Source of the DNA: Candidatus Borrarchaeum weybense
Lineage (GTDB): Archaea; Asgardarchaeota; Sifarchaeia; Borrarchaeales; Borrarchaeaceae
Direction of reading: 5' to 3'
NCBI GenBank assembly: GCA_019057385.1
Contig: JAHQJS010000004.1
Location: 276,535-340,534, forward strand
DNA: 64,000 bases
Part shown: piece after piece, positions 10,343-20,096 of the stretch
How positions within the stretch are numbered: the first letter of the stretch is position 1
Layout: each line of letters starts with the position of its first letter
Program-made: the position numbers and the translations under genes
Notes under the pieces: generated by a model
The model's input: the letters and a program-made list of their open reading frames with translations, nothing else
The model's database searches: none
Told to the model about the DNA's origin: nothing

Positions 10343-12118
10343 CTACGTTAGGCGGCTCCTGACTAAATGAAACAATGAAATATCATTAGAATAGAAGACC
10401 AACTCTAAATAGACCACGTAGAAGTATTCATCATATTCGTCAATGGTTAATGGTCTATAAAGCTGATGGTCAAATAAAAGTCCATAATCTAACATCGTTG
10501 AATCGATAAGAATGTACAACTCATGCCATTCTCCATCGAAATGTAACTGTCGAACAAAATCCTTTGCGATTTTCTGAGATGTTATGTTATAATAGAGGTG
10601 TAATTCATCACTTTCAATCGTTATATGTGAGTTTTCAGGAAGCCTAGATGTCAATGCAAAATCATAGCGTTTGTCTGCTAATACAACTGAGTAGTTGTTA
10701 ATTTTTCCCCCCATCCATTCCAATGCAGCATAATCACGTGCATCGAGCCAATTTTGTGTAAGTGCTCCTTGTTCTGGAGTCATAAATGCACTTGACGCTC
10801 CTATTGGTATCATAAAACCAATAATTACGATATATACAACTGCAACAGCCTTTTGGAACGATAAATTACTCAATTTGAAGCTATAATAAATTCCAATTGC
10901 TGCACAAATACAAAGTGGAAAATACATATACGCCATGAATCGAAAGATATCATAACCTGCGCCTCCTAATGGTAGAAATAAAAGAACTCCAAATGCTATC
11001 AGAAAAATTATTATCCAAACTACCAAGAAAACTGATTGCCACGTACGGAAATATTTGAAAAGAAATAAGATCCCAAGAAAAGAACAAAGGAATATAAAGA
11101 CTTTTGGAATGAGTTTAAAAATCAGCTGAGTTTGATTAACGGTGCCAAAATAGTGGGTACCACTTGGCGAGGCTATTACTTCGCTTATTAAGAAAACAAG
11201 AAGAGCTATACTTAAAGCCCAAAGAACAAAAATTCTTGTATCTGGTTCGATTTCTTCAAACGAGTAGAAAACTTCTTGATTTCTAACCAATAGGAATAAA
11301 CCAACCAAGATCACTACGCTGATAAGTACAAGTGCAACTACCATCAGAGGTAATGCAGGGAATATTGCTGTGACTCTTGAAATACGGCTAATCATTCTTT
11401 CTATAAGACTAGAAAACTCTGAGTCAACATTTGTAATCCATAGATACCATGAACCGACACAGAAAACTGCAAATAAAATTGACATCATATTTTGTTTTTG
11501 CCAAATTAGCAAAGCGATTGATATTGGAATTAGAAATAAAATGAAAATCAACACTGTCAGACGGTGCGTGAGTAGTAAGAGAAGAAAAAACACGAATGAA
11601 AAACTTGACTTCTTAAGTGGTTTTTTGCTGGAAAGATGCTCTACCCATGGATATAGTGAAAAATTCATGAAGATGAGCCCTAGCATTTCCGGCCAAAGTA
11701 GGTTTGTAGCAAATACAAATCTATCTGCAACGAGCCCCAAAAAGATCCCTGTGATAATTGCGATTGAACAACTTTTGGTCAATTTTTGTGTAAAGATCAT
11801 AACACTTAGTGTAGCTACTGTGCCCAATAATATGGGACTATATTTTGCAACAGATAATAGAGAAGTACCCGTTAGCAACTTCAGGTATGCAAGAATTATG
11901 TGAACCGCAAAATTTGCTCCGTGATATTCCAAATCAATTTTTCCGCTATTTATTAGTTTATCTGCAACCTGAATGTGAATCCAAGGATCAAAAGCAGAAT
12001 TAAGGTTTGGGAATCTAATGATGTTATATACTCTGATAAGAAGGGTTGCTAACAAAACTAATCCTAACATAACGTATGTTGTCTTCTGATGAAACGTCCT
12101 ACGCCTTATTCTTATCAT
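10343..12118 (-). CDS. GT-C type polytopic membrane protein (STT3/GT39-like)
   Basis: A 591-residue protein with about 12 hydrophobic segments and a soluble C-terminal part of about 130 residues. The first extracytoplasmic loop contains SAFDPWIHIQ near residue 40, which resembles the catalytic first-loop acidic motif of STT3/AglB (D-x-W/Y-x-H). The WWDYG acceptor motif of oligosaccharyltransferases is not seen, so it is better described as a GT-C family member of unknown specificity. It lies between the epimerase and DUF1616-like genes in the minus-strand glycan run. Confidence 0.6.
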   Translation of the reverse strand: MIRIRRRTFHQKTTYVMLGLVLLATLLIRVYNIIRFPNLNSAFDPWIHIQVADKLINSGKIDLEYHGANFAVHIILAYLKLLTGTSLLSVAKYSPILLGTVATLSVMIFTQKLTKSCSIAIITGIFLGLVADRFVFATNLLWPEMLGLIFMNFSLYPWVEHLSSKKPLKKSSFSFVFFLLLLLTHRLTVLIFILFLIPISIALLIWQKQNMMSILFAVFCVGSWYLWITNVDSEFSSLIERMISRISRVTAIFPALPLMVVALVLISVVILVGLFLLVRNQEVFYSFEEIEPDTRIFVLWALSIALLVFLISEVIASPSGTHYFGTVNQTQLIFKLIPKVFIFLCSFLGILFLFKYFRTWQSVFLVVWIIIFLIAFGVLLFLPLGGAGYDIFRFMAYMYFPLCICAAIGIYYSFKLSNLSFQKAVAVVYIVIIGFMIPIGASSAFMTPEQGALTQNWLDARDYAALEWMGGKINNYSVVLADKRYDFALTSRLPENSHITIESDELHLYYNITSQKIAKDFVRQLHFDGEWHELYILIDSTMLDYGLLFDHQLYRPLTIDEYDEYFYVVYLELVFYSNDISLFHLVRSRLT

Positions 12119-12149
12119 TAAAACACCATTCGTTATTGCGAATGCAGTG

Positions 12150-13292
12150 TTAGATTGTGAGTCCTTTCTTTTTTAGTTCGGCTTCAGCAGTTTCAAATTT
12201 GTCGATTACCTTTTCTTTTTCAAGTCCCTTAACCCATGGCAACAAATCTTTAAGACCTTCTTTTAATTCTATTTCTGGAGAGAATTCTAAATATTTTCGT
12301 GCTAATGAGATATCAGCATAACAATGCCTGACATCTCCAATTCTGAATTTCTTAGAGATCACTGGTGAGATGTCTGAATTATATATTTCCAAGATTAACT
12401 TAGCCAAGTCTTTTATTGTGATATATGTACCAGTTCCTATATTATAGGCTCTATACGCTGCATTCATGCTTTTTAAGGCAAGTAAGTTTGCTTTTGCTAT
12501 ATCTTTAACATGTACGAAATCACGTTTCATGTTACCGTCTTCATAAATTATTGGTTGATTTCCATTTAAGATTCTGCTTGAGAAGATTGCAGCGACACCT
12601 GTATACGGATTTGAAAGTGCTTGTCGAGGACCATAAACATTGAAATATCTAAGAGCAATAGTGGGAATACCGTAAGTCTTTCCAATCAGCAGACACATTT
12701 CCTCTTGATGTCTTTTAGACATCGCGTAAATCGATGTTGGCTTAAGTGGTTTTTTCTCATCAGTAGGTGCTGGCGTTGCAATCTTGTTACACTTAGGACA
12801 ACGAAGTTCCCATTCATTTCTTTTCATTTGCTCATTTGAACGAAGTTCTGGAGAAACTAATCCGCAATCTTCACAAGTATATCGTCCTTCTCCATAGATG
12901 GACATGGAAGATGCAACAACTAACTTCTTGACATTATGTTCTTTATTAACGAGCATATCCAGAAGATTGGCTGTTCCTAAGGTATTAGAGTGGACATATT
13001 TTGTAATTTGGTACATGGACTGTCCTACACCTACTGCAGCTGCCTGATGAAATATGGCATCAACATCATCAAGCATTTCATTAAGATCTTCTTGGACTCT
13101 TAAATCTCTTTTTTGGAACGTTGCTGAAGAATTAAGATATTCAGGAGGAGTTTGTCTAGATCCGTGAACCTGTTCTTCGAGATTATCAAAAATAATTACG
13201 TTATAACCTTCTTCAATCAATAAGTCCACGATATATGATCCAATGAATCCTGCTCCTCCGGTAACCAGAACATTTTCTATTCCTGATGGCAT
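12150..13292 (-). CDS. NAD-dependent sugar epimerase with internal zinc ribbon (dTDP-L-rhamnose 4-epimerase-like)
   Basis: A 380-residue extended short-chain dehydrogenase. The N-terminal VTGGAGFIGSYIV motif binds NAD, SMSIYGEG and YAMSK carry the catalytic Ser and Tyr-x3-Lys, and YFNVYGPRQ is typical of nucleotide-sugar epimerases. Between them, near residues 157-200, is an insertion with two CxxC pairs (CEDC and CPKC). I recall this insertion from the dTDP-L-rhamnose 4-epimerase (WbiB-type) branch, so the enzyme may interconvert a deoxyhexose rather than UDP-glucose and UDP-galactose. It heads the minus-strand glycan run and would supply its donor sugar. Confidence 0.8.
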   Translation of the reverse strand: MPSGIENVLVTGGAGFIGSYIVDLLIEEGYNVIIFDNLEEQVHGSRQTPPEYLNSSATFQKRDLRVQEDLNEMLDDVDAIFHQAAAVGVGQSMYQITKYVHSNTLGTANLLDMLVNKEHNVKKLVVASSMSIYGEGRYTCEDCGLVSPELRSNEQMKRNEWELRCPKCNKIATPAPTDEKKPLKPTSIYAMSKRHQEEMCLLIGKTYGIPTIALRYFNVYGPRQALSNPYTGVAAIFSSRILNGNQPIIYEDGNMKRDFVHVKDIAKANLLALKSMNAAYRAYNIGTGTYITIKDLAKLILEIYNSDISPVISKKFRIGDVRHCYADISLARKYLEFSPEIELKEGLKDLLPWVKGLEKEKVIDKFETAEAELKKKGLTI

Positions 13293-13376
13293 TAAAATAC
13301 TTCCTAAAGGCTTTTGAGTATCTAATTAAGCTATCTTTAATAACTGTTTCTCTTTAAAACTCAAATTGGCAAAGAA

Positions 13377-14249
13377 TTACGAAATTAGCTGAAAGTCAAT
13401 TTCTAAAGATGCCTTAGTTAAATTGACTTCTTTCTTCATTTGAACAGGTTTTTTTGTGACTTCTGCTATTATACCTGCTAATGCGCCACACAGCGGACAA
13501 CTAATCTTTTTACAATCAAAATCGCTCTTTGTGATTTCTTCACATACGGCTACAAATCTGTTACCTTCTATCTTTACAGAGAAGTTATTTGACTCCTGAC
13601 TAATGGTCACTATATCTGCTATTTCAAGGCCCTCAGTCATAAGCGGTGGTAAATATTCGCAAAGAAAGTCGGTGGAAATTCTACTAAAATCTATTGCAAG
13701 TTCTTCTTCCATGAGCCCAAGTAGACTATCTCCCATCGAAGGTATGATAAGTCCTTTTCCAGGAAATATTAGTTTGTTTTCAGAGTAAAAATTGGGTATG
13801 TCCTTATCATCTTGGTTAAAAGGTAAAAACATTTTTCCCTTTTCGCCATCCTTATTTGGTGGTAAATAAATTTCAGATCCTTGCACATCAAATTGTTTTA
13901 CTATGGAATATATCACCTTAATTGGAGCGAAGATAGTTGTTCCCACAACATCTCCTTTTATTGAATCTCCAATCCTTGAAAAAAGAAGAGAAAAACCAGT
14001 AAAAAAGAGCATAATACCAATTATTTCTAAAATGGGGTTCCAAGCTTCGAAGGCATAGATCATGGCCAAGAGTGCACTTGTAACGAGGATTGCGCCACCA
14101 ACTCTAGTTAATTGTAGTCTTGAGAGCCATATCTTCTTAATTAATGTTGCTTTTTCCCTTCTATGTTTCTCTTCTATTCTAGACTTCTCCGCCAGTACTT
14201 TGAGAATTTCCTCGTCATTAGTAGTAGCTTTCGTTTCTTTTTCTGTCAT
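13377..14249 (-). CDS. Membrane-anchored protein of unknown function with C-terminal cysteine-rich domain
   Basis: I do not recognise this 290-residue protein with certainty. The first 45 residues are charged and probably coiled. Two hydrophobic helices follow near residues 50-95 as a hairpin. The rest is soluble and ends in a region with CKKISCPLCG near residues 248-257, followed by a predicted beta-rich tail. The layout resembles a family of archaeal membrane-anchored proteins whose C-terminal domain is of the V4R or DUF type, but this is a weak recollection. It stands alone upstream of the glycan run and transcribes away from the DUF354 gene. Confidence 0.6.
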   Translation of the reverse strand: MTEKETKATTNDEEILKVLAEKSRIEEKHRREKATLIKKIWLSRLQLTRVGGAILVTSALLAMIYAFEAWNPILEIIGIMLFFTGFSLLFSRIGDSIKGDVVGTTIFAPIKVIYSIVKQFDVQGSEIYLPPNKDGEKGKMFLPFNQDDKDIPNFYSENKLIFPGKGLIIPSMGDSLLGLMEEELAIDFSRISTDFLCEYLPPLMTEGLEIADIVTISQESNNFSVKIEGNRFVAVCEEITKSDFDCKKISCPLCGALAGIIAEVTKKPVQMKKEVNLTKASLEIDFQLIS

Positions 14250-14533
14250 AATTCCAGCCTGCTAATTCTTGTGGTCTTATTTCTGTCTTCATTTGTTATA
14301 TTAGAATTTCAATCTTGCGTATCTTACTTATCGTTTCATTTTTAAAATACTAATTTCTAATTGCGCGCGCTCTCTATAATAGTAGACATTATTTTAAAAG
14401 ATAAAATATTAAGGAACAAAAAATATAATATGCGTTAATCTGTATGCCCATCTACTTTCAGTAGTAATCAATACGATATGTTTATCTTATAAATGGCATG
14501 ATATACCGATGGTTTTACAATTTGGTGTAAATA

Positions 14534-15574
14534 ATGGGTAATCCAAAGATTTGGTTCGATATTGGTACTCCTTTTAATTGTAATCTCGTCGACGCTATTT
14601 TACAACACCTTGGCGATTTTTCTGAAACTCTTATTACTTGTCGAGATCACGATCACATTATTGATATTCTATCTGCTAAAAAGATGGATTTCATTCCTAT
14701 TGGAAAACACGGAGGTAAAAGCCTAAAAGGTAAATTAAAAGCATACGCTGAACGTGTGACATTATTGGCTGATGTTGTTGAAAAAGAAAAACCTAATCTT
14801 TTGATTACTGAACGTGATCCAAGTGCTGTGAGAACGGCATTTGGTTTTGGTACCCCTGCATGGACCGTTTTTTATGATGAACGGGAATATCACACTAATT
14901 GGATGGTTTTTCCACTCTCCAATAGAATTTTTGTACCTAGCTTTTATGATTCTCCCGAGCTGGTGCAAAATGGAGTAACTCTCAACAGAGTTACATGGTT
15001 TAATGGTTTTCATACCGCATTTTTAAAAGATGAATGGTCTCAACTTAGTGCAAAGAACTCTTCTTCACACGATAAATTAAAGATACTCATACGACCAGAA
15101 TTTGAATTTGCAACGTTTTTTAATACCGAAAAAAACCCCATACTGGAACAAGTTGTTGATCTTCTCATAGCGAATGATCATAACGCTGAACTTTTAATAT
15201 TTCCAAGAACTGAATCACAACGAGAACTATTTTCTAAATATCCTGGCGTTATATTTATTGAAGAAAATACAATGGATTGTCCAGTGCTTGATGTAGATTT
15301 AGTGATCGGTGCAGCAGAGACTATGTTAATGGAAGCGTTTGTACTTTTGAAACCTGCAATTTCAGCAATATACTGGACACAATCTAAACCAGTTCAATAT
15401 CTATTGCAGTATATCGATCACAGCACGGATCCGAAATCTGTTGTTCAACTTGCAGAAAAATATTTTGATAAGAATGAACGAGAGAAATTCAGTCACAAAG
15501 CGAAAGAAGTTGTGGATAAGATGGATAACTTGGGTCTTCTGATGGCAGAAGAAGTGAAAAAGCATTTCTCGTGA
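14534..15574 (+). CDS. DUF354 family protein (GT-B-like fold)
   Basis: A 346-residue protein whose N-terminus (KIWFDIGTPFNCNL) and the HG..GKSLKGKLKAY..R segment near residue 57 match the DUF354 family, which is distantly related to UDP-GlcNAc 2-epimerase and GT-B glycosyltransferases. Family members are widespread in archaea near surface-glycan genes; none has a proven reaction that I can cite. A late motif GAAETMLMEAFVL would sit where GT-B enzymes bind the donor nucleotide. It is convergent with the oxidoreductase beta gene, with 45 bases between stops. Confidence 0.82.
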   Translation: MGNPKIWFDIGTPFNCNLVDAILQHLGDFSETLITCRDHDHIIDILSAKKMDFIPIGKHGGKSLKGKLKAYAERVTLLADVVEKEKPNLLITERDPSAVRTAFGFGTPAWTVFYDEREYHTNWMVFPLSNRIFVPSFYDSPELVQNGVTLNRVTWFNGFHTAFLKDEWSQLSAKNSSSHDKLKILIRPEFEFATFFNTEKNPILEQVVDLLIANDHNAELLIFPRTESQRELFSKYPGVIFIEENTMDCPVLDVDLVIGAAETMLMEAFVLLKPAISAIYWTQSKPVQYLLQYIDHSTDPKSVVQLAEKYFDKNEREKFSHKAKEVVDKMDNLGLLMAEEVKKHFS

Positions 15575-15619
15575 ATCCATTTCTCAAAGCATAAGAAAAT
15601 TGAAAAAAAGAGATTTTGG

Positions 15620-16483
15620 CTAAAAGAACTTCTTCAGCAAATCCTTGAACTGAGATGGGTTATGTGCTTTTTGTAGATCCACTAGCGTCCCTTTTTGAAG
15701 AGGTACATAGTCATCCTTTAGAATAGGTCTTTTAAAAAGAGAGATCACTCCAATAGGAATTTTTTCACCCCATTCTTGAGATTTTTGAAACGCAGCCAAC
15801 TTGTCTGTAGGATCATAGTCGTCGCCCAATTTATACACGCGTTCACGATACCATTGGTAAGTATTGAGCTTGTTCCAAGTAACACAGGGTTGTAAAATGT
15901 CCACAAAAGCAAAGCCCTTATGTGTAATCGCCTTTTTCAAGATTTCTTTTGTAAAATCTACATCGCCAGCGAAAGATCGCGCGACGAAAGAGCAATCAAG
16001 TGCGATTGCCATCGCTAATGGATTCATTGGAGGTATTTTTATGCCAACAGGTTCATCTTTTGTTTTCATCCCATAATCGGTTGTTGGGGACGCCTGTCCT
16101 TTTGTAAGGCCGTAGATTTGGTTATTCGTAACCATATACATCATATTCGGATTCCGTCGTATCGCATTTATCCAATGATTACCGCCTTCGCCGTAACCAT
16201 CTCCATCTCCACCTACTCCAATAACAACTAATTCGTGATTTGCGAGGCTTAATCCTGTAGCTGCTGGCAGTAAACGACCATGAAGTTCGTTGTATTCACT
16301 AACTCTCAGATAGTGCGGCAGTTTGGAACTTTGACCAATTCCAGAAACCATTGCAACTTGCCACGGCTCTAGATTTAGTTCAACAAGTGCCTGTTTTAGA
16401 GCATCAAGGATCGGAAAGTTTCCGCACCCTGGACACCAAGCAATATCTTTTACTCTAGATTCATAATCTTCAAGTGTGACCAT
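15620..16483 (-). CDS. korB: 2-oxoacid:ferredoxin oxidoreductase, beta subunit
   Basis: A 287-residue TPP-binding subunit. The WCPGCGNFPILDAL motif near residue 17 is typical, and the TPP/Mg motif is GVGGDGDGYGEGGNHW near residue 88, continued by NNQIYGLTKGQASPTT. Together with the alpha subunit it oxidatively decarboxylates a 2-oxoacid (2-oxoglutarate or pyruvate-like) to the acyl-CoA, reducing ferredoxin. It begins directly after the alpha gene with no gap. The fused gamma-alpha partner makes it the two-subunit type; the exact substrate is not decided by sequence. Confidence 0.9.
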   Translation of the reverse strand: MVTLEDYESRVKDIAWCPGCGNFPILDALKQALVELNLEPWQVAMVSGIGQSSKLPHYLRVSEYNELHGRLLPAATGLSLANHELVVIGVGGDGDGYGEGGNHWINAIRRNPNMMYMVTNNQIYGLTKGQASPTTDYGMKTKDEPVGIKIPPMNPLAMAIALDCSFVARSFAGDVDFTKEILKKAITHKGFAFVDILQPCVTWNKLNTYQWYRERVYKLGDDYDPTDKLAAFQKSQEWGEKIPIGVISLFKRPILKDDYVPLQKGTLVDLQKAHNPSQFKDLLKKFF

Positions 16484-18229
16484 TTAAACCACCATCCTCC
16501 TTTTTATTTCTTCAACTATGTTTTCTGGGGCAAACGGCCTCCCATCGTATTTATTTATTCTACCGCTTGGCAATTTACCGGTATAAGCTCGAATTATATT
16601 AGCGTACTGCCCAGTATAGTTATTTTCTACTACGAAACTTCTCTTTGCTTTTGCAACAAAGTCCCCAACTGCTTTATGAACTGGAAATACTTCAGTGGCA
16701 TGCATCATATTGGTAATTATCCCTTCTTCGATTAGTATATCTACAGCTTCTCTGATGGAGCCATAGGTTGATCCCCACCCAATAAGAGAGATGTCCGCCG
16801 TTTCAGGTCCATATATTAAAGGTTCTTGTATTTCTTTCATCAGTGCATCTAATTTTCGCATTCGTTTTTCCAGTTGCTCATTTCGTGTTTCAGCGTCTTC
16901 GATAATATGCCCATATTCATCATGTTCATCTCCAGCAGTGGCTACAATAATTCCTTTTGTCCCTGGAAAGGCTCTAGGAGAAACACCTGACTCTGTGACG
17001 AGGTGAGTTTTGAAATCCATGCTTGCTTTTAATTGCTCATCAATGGCCATTGGTCCTCTATCTATCTTTATTTCGTCAATGCTGAAGTCGGCAGGATCAA
17101 CTGAGCGATAAGAGTCTGCTAAATGTTGATCTTGAAGAATTACTACTGGCACATGATATTTTTCAGCAATATTGAACGCTTTCACAGTCAATCTAAACGC
17201 CTCTTCTTGACAACTAGGCGCAAAAATAACTCTGGGAAATTCACCATGGCCTGCATGCAGTACATATTCTAAATCACTTTGTTCAGTACGGGTAGGCAGA
17301 CCTGTTGCGGGTCCTGGTCTACTTACCAATGCAACAACGATTGGTGTCTCTGTAGCACCCGCCAAACTAAATCCTTCGTTCATAAGGGCAAAGCCTCCAC
17401 CAGATGTCGTCGTCATAGTTCTAACTCCTCCGTAGGCCGCCCCAAGAGCCATATTTATTGAAGCAAGTTCATCTTCTGTTTGTACAAAAACAAAGTCATC
17501 ATGGGCTAACGCTTTCATGGTAACCCAAATGCTTGTGCTAGGCGTCATCGGGTAAGCACTTACGAATTTACAGCCTGCAAATAGAGCACCAAGACCAACC
17601 GCTTCATTAGAAGTCAAAACCATTTTCTTTGGAGCAGTTCTAGGTTTGATGGTATAGCAGCAAGTTCCTTTGTAATTTTTTTGTGTAAACTCATAGCCTG
17701 ACCTTGCCGCTTTCACGTTTTCGTCGATTATCGTTTGTCCTTTTTTCTTAAACTCATCAGTTATTAAGCCCGTTAGAATATCGAAATCGAATTCAATCAG
17801 ACCTAGAGCGGCTCCCATGGCAACAGTGTTCACATAAAGTTTGTTCCCAGCCTCTACTGCAAGATTCATTAACGGGACATCAAAAATATCATGGATACGT
17901 TCTACCTCGGGGTCTACCTCTCTCAACTGTCTGTCACAAATGATAACGCTGTTCGGAACCATTACGTCTTGATGAATTTCAATTGTACGATCGTCTAAGG
18001 CGATGAGCACGTTGACTTCATTGGGTGCAGTATAAACAGGCTTGTCACTTAGTCGTAAATGAAAAAAACTGTGTCCTCCACGAATTCTGGATTCGTAATC
18101 TTGATGTGTAAAGATATGATAGCCGCCGCGTGCAAAAGTTTTCGATAAAATCCCACCGATAGATTGTACACCCTGTCCTGCTGCGCCTCCTACACGAAAA
18201 TTCAAATCAATACTAAACTCTGTACTCAA
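16484..18229 (-). CDS. korA: 2-oxoacid:ferredoxin oxidoreductase, fused gamma-alpha subunit
   Basis: A 581-residue protein. Residues about 10-190 form the gamma domain (VGGAAGQGVQSIGGILSKTF, then HQDYESRIRGGHSFF). Residues about 210-570 form the alpha domain (SNEAVGLGALFAGCKFVSAY, then TTTSGGGFALMNEGFSLAG). This fusion is the two-subunit form of 2-oxoacid:ferredoxin oxidoreductases that lacks its own ferredoxin subunit. It is cotranscribed with the beta gene, whose start abuts its stop. The pair feeds low-potential electrons into ferredoxin during sugar or amino-acid breakdown, or runs in reverse for carbon fixation. Confidence 0.9.
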   Translation of the reverse strand: MSTEFSIDLNFRVGGAAGQGVQSIGGILSKTFARGGYHIFTHQDYESRIRGGHSFFHLRLSDKPVYTAPNEVNVLIALDDRTIEIHQDVMVPNSVIICDRQLREVDPEVERIHDIFDVPLMNLAVEAGNKLYVNTVAMGAALGLIEFDFDILTGLITDEFKKKGQTIIDENVKAARSGYEFTQKNYKGTCCYTIKPRTAPKKMVLTSNEAVGLGALFAGCKFVSAYPMTPSTSIWVTMKALAHDDFVFVQTEDELASINMALGAAYGGVRTMTTTSGGGFALMNEGFSLAGATETPIVVALVSRPGPATGLPTRTEQSDLEYVLHAGHGEFPRVIFAPSCQEEAFRLTVKAFNIAEKYHVPVVILQDQHLADSYRSVDPADFSIDEIKIDRGPMAIDEQLKASMDFKTHLVTESGVSPRAFPGTKGIIVATAGDEHDEYGHIIEDAETRNEQLEKRMRKLDALMKEIQEPLIYGPETADISLIGWGSTYGSIREAVDILIEEGIITNMMHATEVFPVHKAVGDFVAKAKRSFVVENNYTGQYANIIRAYTGKLPSGRINKYDGRPFAPENIVEEIKRRMVV

Positions 18230-18437
18230 AATACTCTATCCTCCCTACTATTATCTAGGGCGAAAAATAACTAAAATTGAACTCATTTTTGACTTTTCTG
18301 TTTTTTATAGTTATGCGTCTGCGCAATCAATTAGTATCCACCAGGGAGCTTATACCATTGGTCTCGTTGCGTAAATCACAAACTTTATTGTTTAGGGCAT
18401 ATGTAATCAAAATAACTAATATTTAGAGGTAATAACT

Positions 18438-18773
18438 TTGTCAAGAATAAGGTTTATTTCGATTGAAAAACTTCTTGAGATGCAAGCCAATGATCAGGAC
18501 TTTAAGCTTATAGATGTTCTATCAGAAAATAGCTATAATGAGAGTCATATACCTGGAGCGATTAATATTCCAGTTGATAATCTGAATGAAGATACTCTTT
18601 TAGAAAAACAAATTACGCAAGAAGATACAATTATTGTTTACTGTGCTAGTTATGCTTGTCCAAAAAGCACAAAAGCAGCTAAAAGGCTTTTAGAAATGGG
18701 CTATAAAAAAACTTTCGACTTTAAGGCCGGCAAGAGAGAATGGAGACGTGCTGGTCTTCAATTAGAGAAATGA
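18438..18773 (+). CDS. Single-domain rhodanese-like sulfurtransferase
   Basis: A 111-residue protein made of one rhodanese domain. The start is TTG, preceded by GAGGT at 18426-18430. The pattern DVLSENSYNESHIPGAINIP near residues 26-44 is the usual substrate-side motif, and the active-site loop is YCASYACPKS with the nucleophilic Cys near residue 69. It would bind and pass on persulfide sulfur, or serve in cyanide or oxidative-stress protection. It is divergent from korA and convergent with the iron-transporter gene. Confidence 0.88.
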   Translation: MSRIRFISIEKLLEMQANDQDFKLIDVLSENSYNESHIPGAINIPVDNLNEDTLLEKQITQEDTIIVYCASYACPKSTKAAKRLLEMGYKKTFDFKAGKREWRRAGLQLEK

Positions 18774-18790
18774 TGTCTTCATTTCACAAT

Positions 18791-19921
18791 TTAAATGGCA
18801 ATACCGACCAGACTACCTATGATGTATGTAATTATCGCTGCACCAGTACCGATCAAAAACATCTCAATTCCGCTCTTCCAGGGGTTTCTTCCGGTCGCAA
18901 GTGTTCTGCCTATACCAATGAAGAAAAAGCCTCCCAGGCTCATTATAATTGAAATGTAGAACGCCCAAATACCAGGAAATATTATCCATGGAACAATAGG
19001 GATAAGAGCACCAAACGTAAAAAAGATACCAGAAGTTATTCCTGCTTTAAGTGGGCTTCCTAACTCCTCTGGAGCAAATCCTAATTCCTCACGTGCCATA
19101 GTGTCAAGGGCTGATCCTTTATCTGTAAAAATCTGTTTTGCCATCTCCCTAGCATGCTCTGGGTCAACACCCTTCAATTCGTATCTTAGAGCTAACTCTT
19201 CCATTTCCAACTCTGGCATTGCAGTTATTTCGTATTTTTCCATTTCAAGGTGCTTTTCCATTACTTCTTTTTCAGCACGTGTTGAAACAAATGCACCTGC
19301 AGCCATACTTATTGCTCCAGCAATCGCTCCAGCAACACCTGCAAGTAAAACTATGGTATTTCCTACTGCAGCACCGCTAACGCCAGCGACAAGGCTGAAT
19401 GTTGATAATAATCCATCATTCATGCCGAAGATTGCGTCACGAATAGAACCGCCACCATGATGCCATCTTTCCCCTGCAATAGGATCATCTTCAAATTGTC
19501 CACTCATTTCAGAGAGCACGGCAAAATGACTTTTTTCGTCTATTGCTATGGAACTTAGATTCTCTTTGAGTCCTTTTTCTATAGCTTCCGATGCATGCTT
19601 TGCATAGCCTGCTATAGCCTCATCTTCTCCTCTCACAAGGCTTCTTAAAAGAGACGTATGACCAAATATTCTTCCAAAAAGACTAAGGAATCGTGTTCTC
19701 CATCTTGGCTTGAATTTTAGTTTGGTTGTATCAACTCCTAGCTTCTCCATTTCTATCTCTAGTAACTCGGCATGCCCTTTCTCAATTTCAGCTAGTTTTT
19801 TGTAAACATTTTTCTTCTTCAGATCTGTTTCACTTGAAGCCATCTGTTCATACAACATCGATGCTTCTTTCTCATCGTTCCAACTGTCTATCAAGAATTT
19901 CTTCAGTTGGGATTCATTCAT
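18791..19921 (-). CDS. Rubrerythrin-VIT1/CCC1 fusion, iron/manganese transporter
   Basis: A 376-residue fusion. Residues 1-150 are a ferritin-like rubrerythrin domain with E-rich helices (NDEKEASMLYEQMA, EIEKGHAELLE, DEKSHFAVLSEM). Residues about 160-375 are a VIT1/CCC1 domain starting with GSIRDAIFGMNDGLLSTFSL, with about five membrane helices and the cytoplasmic charged region (EKEVMEKHLEMEKYE) between helices two and three. VIT1 proteins move Fe(II) or Mn(II) across membranes, and the ferritin-like domain probably senses or oxidises the metal. The first in-frame ATG is used. Confidence 0.9.
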   Translation of the reverse strand: MNESQLKKFLIDSWNDEKEASMLYEQMASSETDLKKKNVYKKLAEIEKGHAELLEIEMEKLGVDTTKLKFKPRWRTRFLSLFGRIFGHTSLLRSLVRGEDEAIAGYAKHASEAIEKGLKENLSSIAIDEKSHFAVLSEMSGQFEDDPIAGERWHHGGGSIRDAIFGMNDGLLSTFSLVAGVSGAAVGNTIVLLAGVAGAIAGAISMAAGAFVSTRAEKEVMEKHLEMEKYEITAMPELEMEELALRYELKGVDPEHAREMAKQIFTDKGSALDTMAREELGFAPEELGSPLKAGITSGIFFTFGALIPIVPWIIFPGIWAFYISIIMSLGGFFFIGIGRTLATGRNPWKSGIEMFLIGTGAAIITYIIGSLVGIAI

Positions 19922-20096
19922 TCGAATTCCTCGCCTGTGAATAGGATGCCCTCTCTTTTAATTTTAATCATTTCGTCAAGAACATTCCACTGTCATATTT
20001 TTTATGCCAATGAAAGAATTTAGTTGAAGAAAATAATTGAAGACAGATGCTCAAAAATGATATTTCGTTTAACTTCATTTTCAGTGCATCTTTCCA

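Noticed and set aside
10343..12118. Oligosaccharyltransferase AglB
   Set aside because: The first-loop DPW.H motif is suggestive, but the WWDYG motif of STT3/AglB is absent and the protein is too short.
18313..18426. 37-residue frame before the rhodanese gene
   Set aside because: No ribosome-binding site, no family and an unremarkable composition; probably chance.
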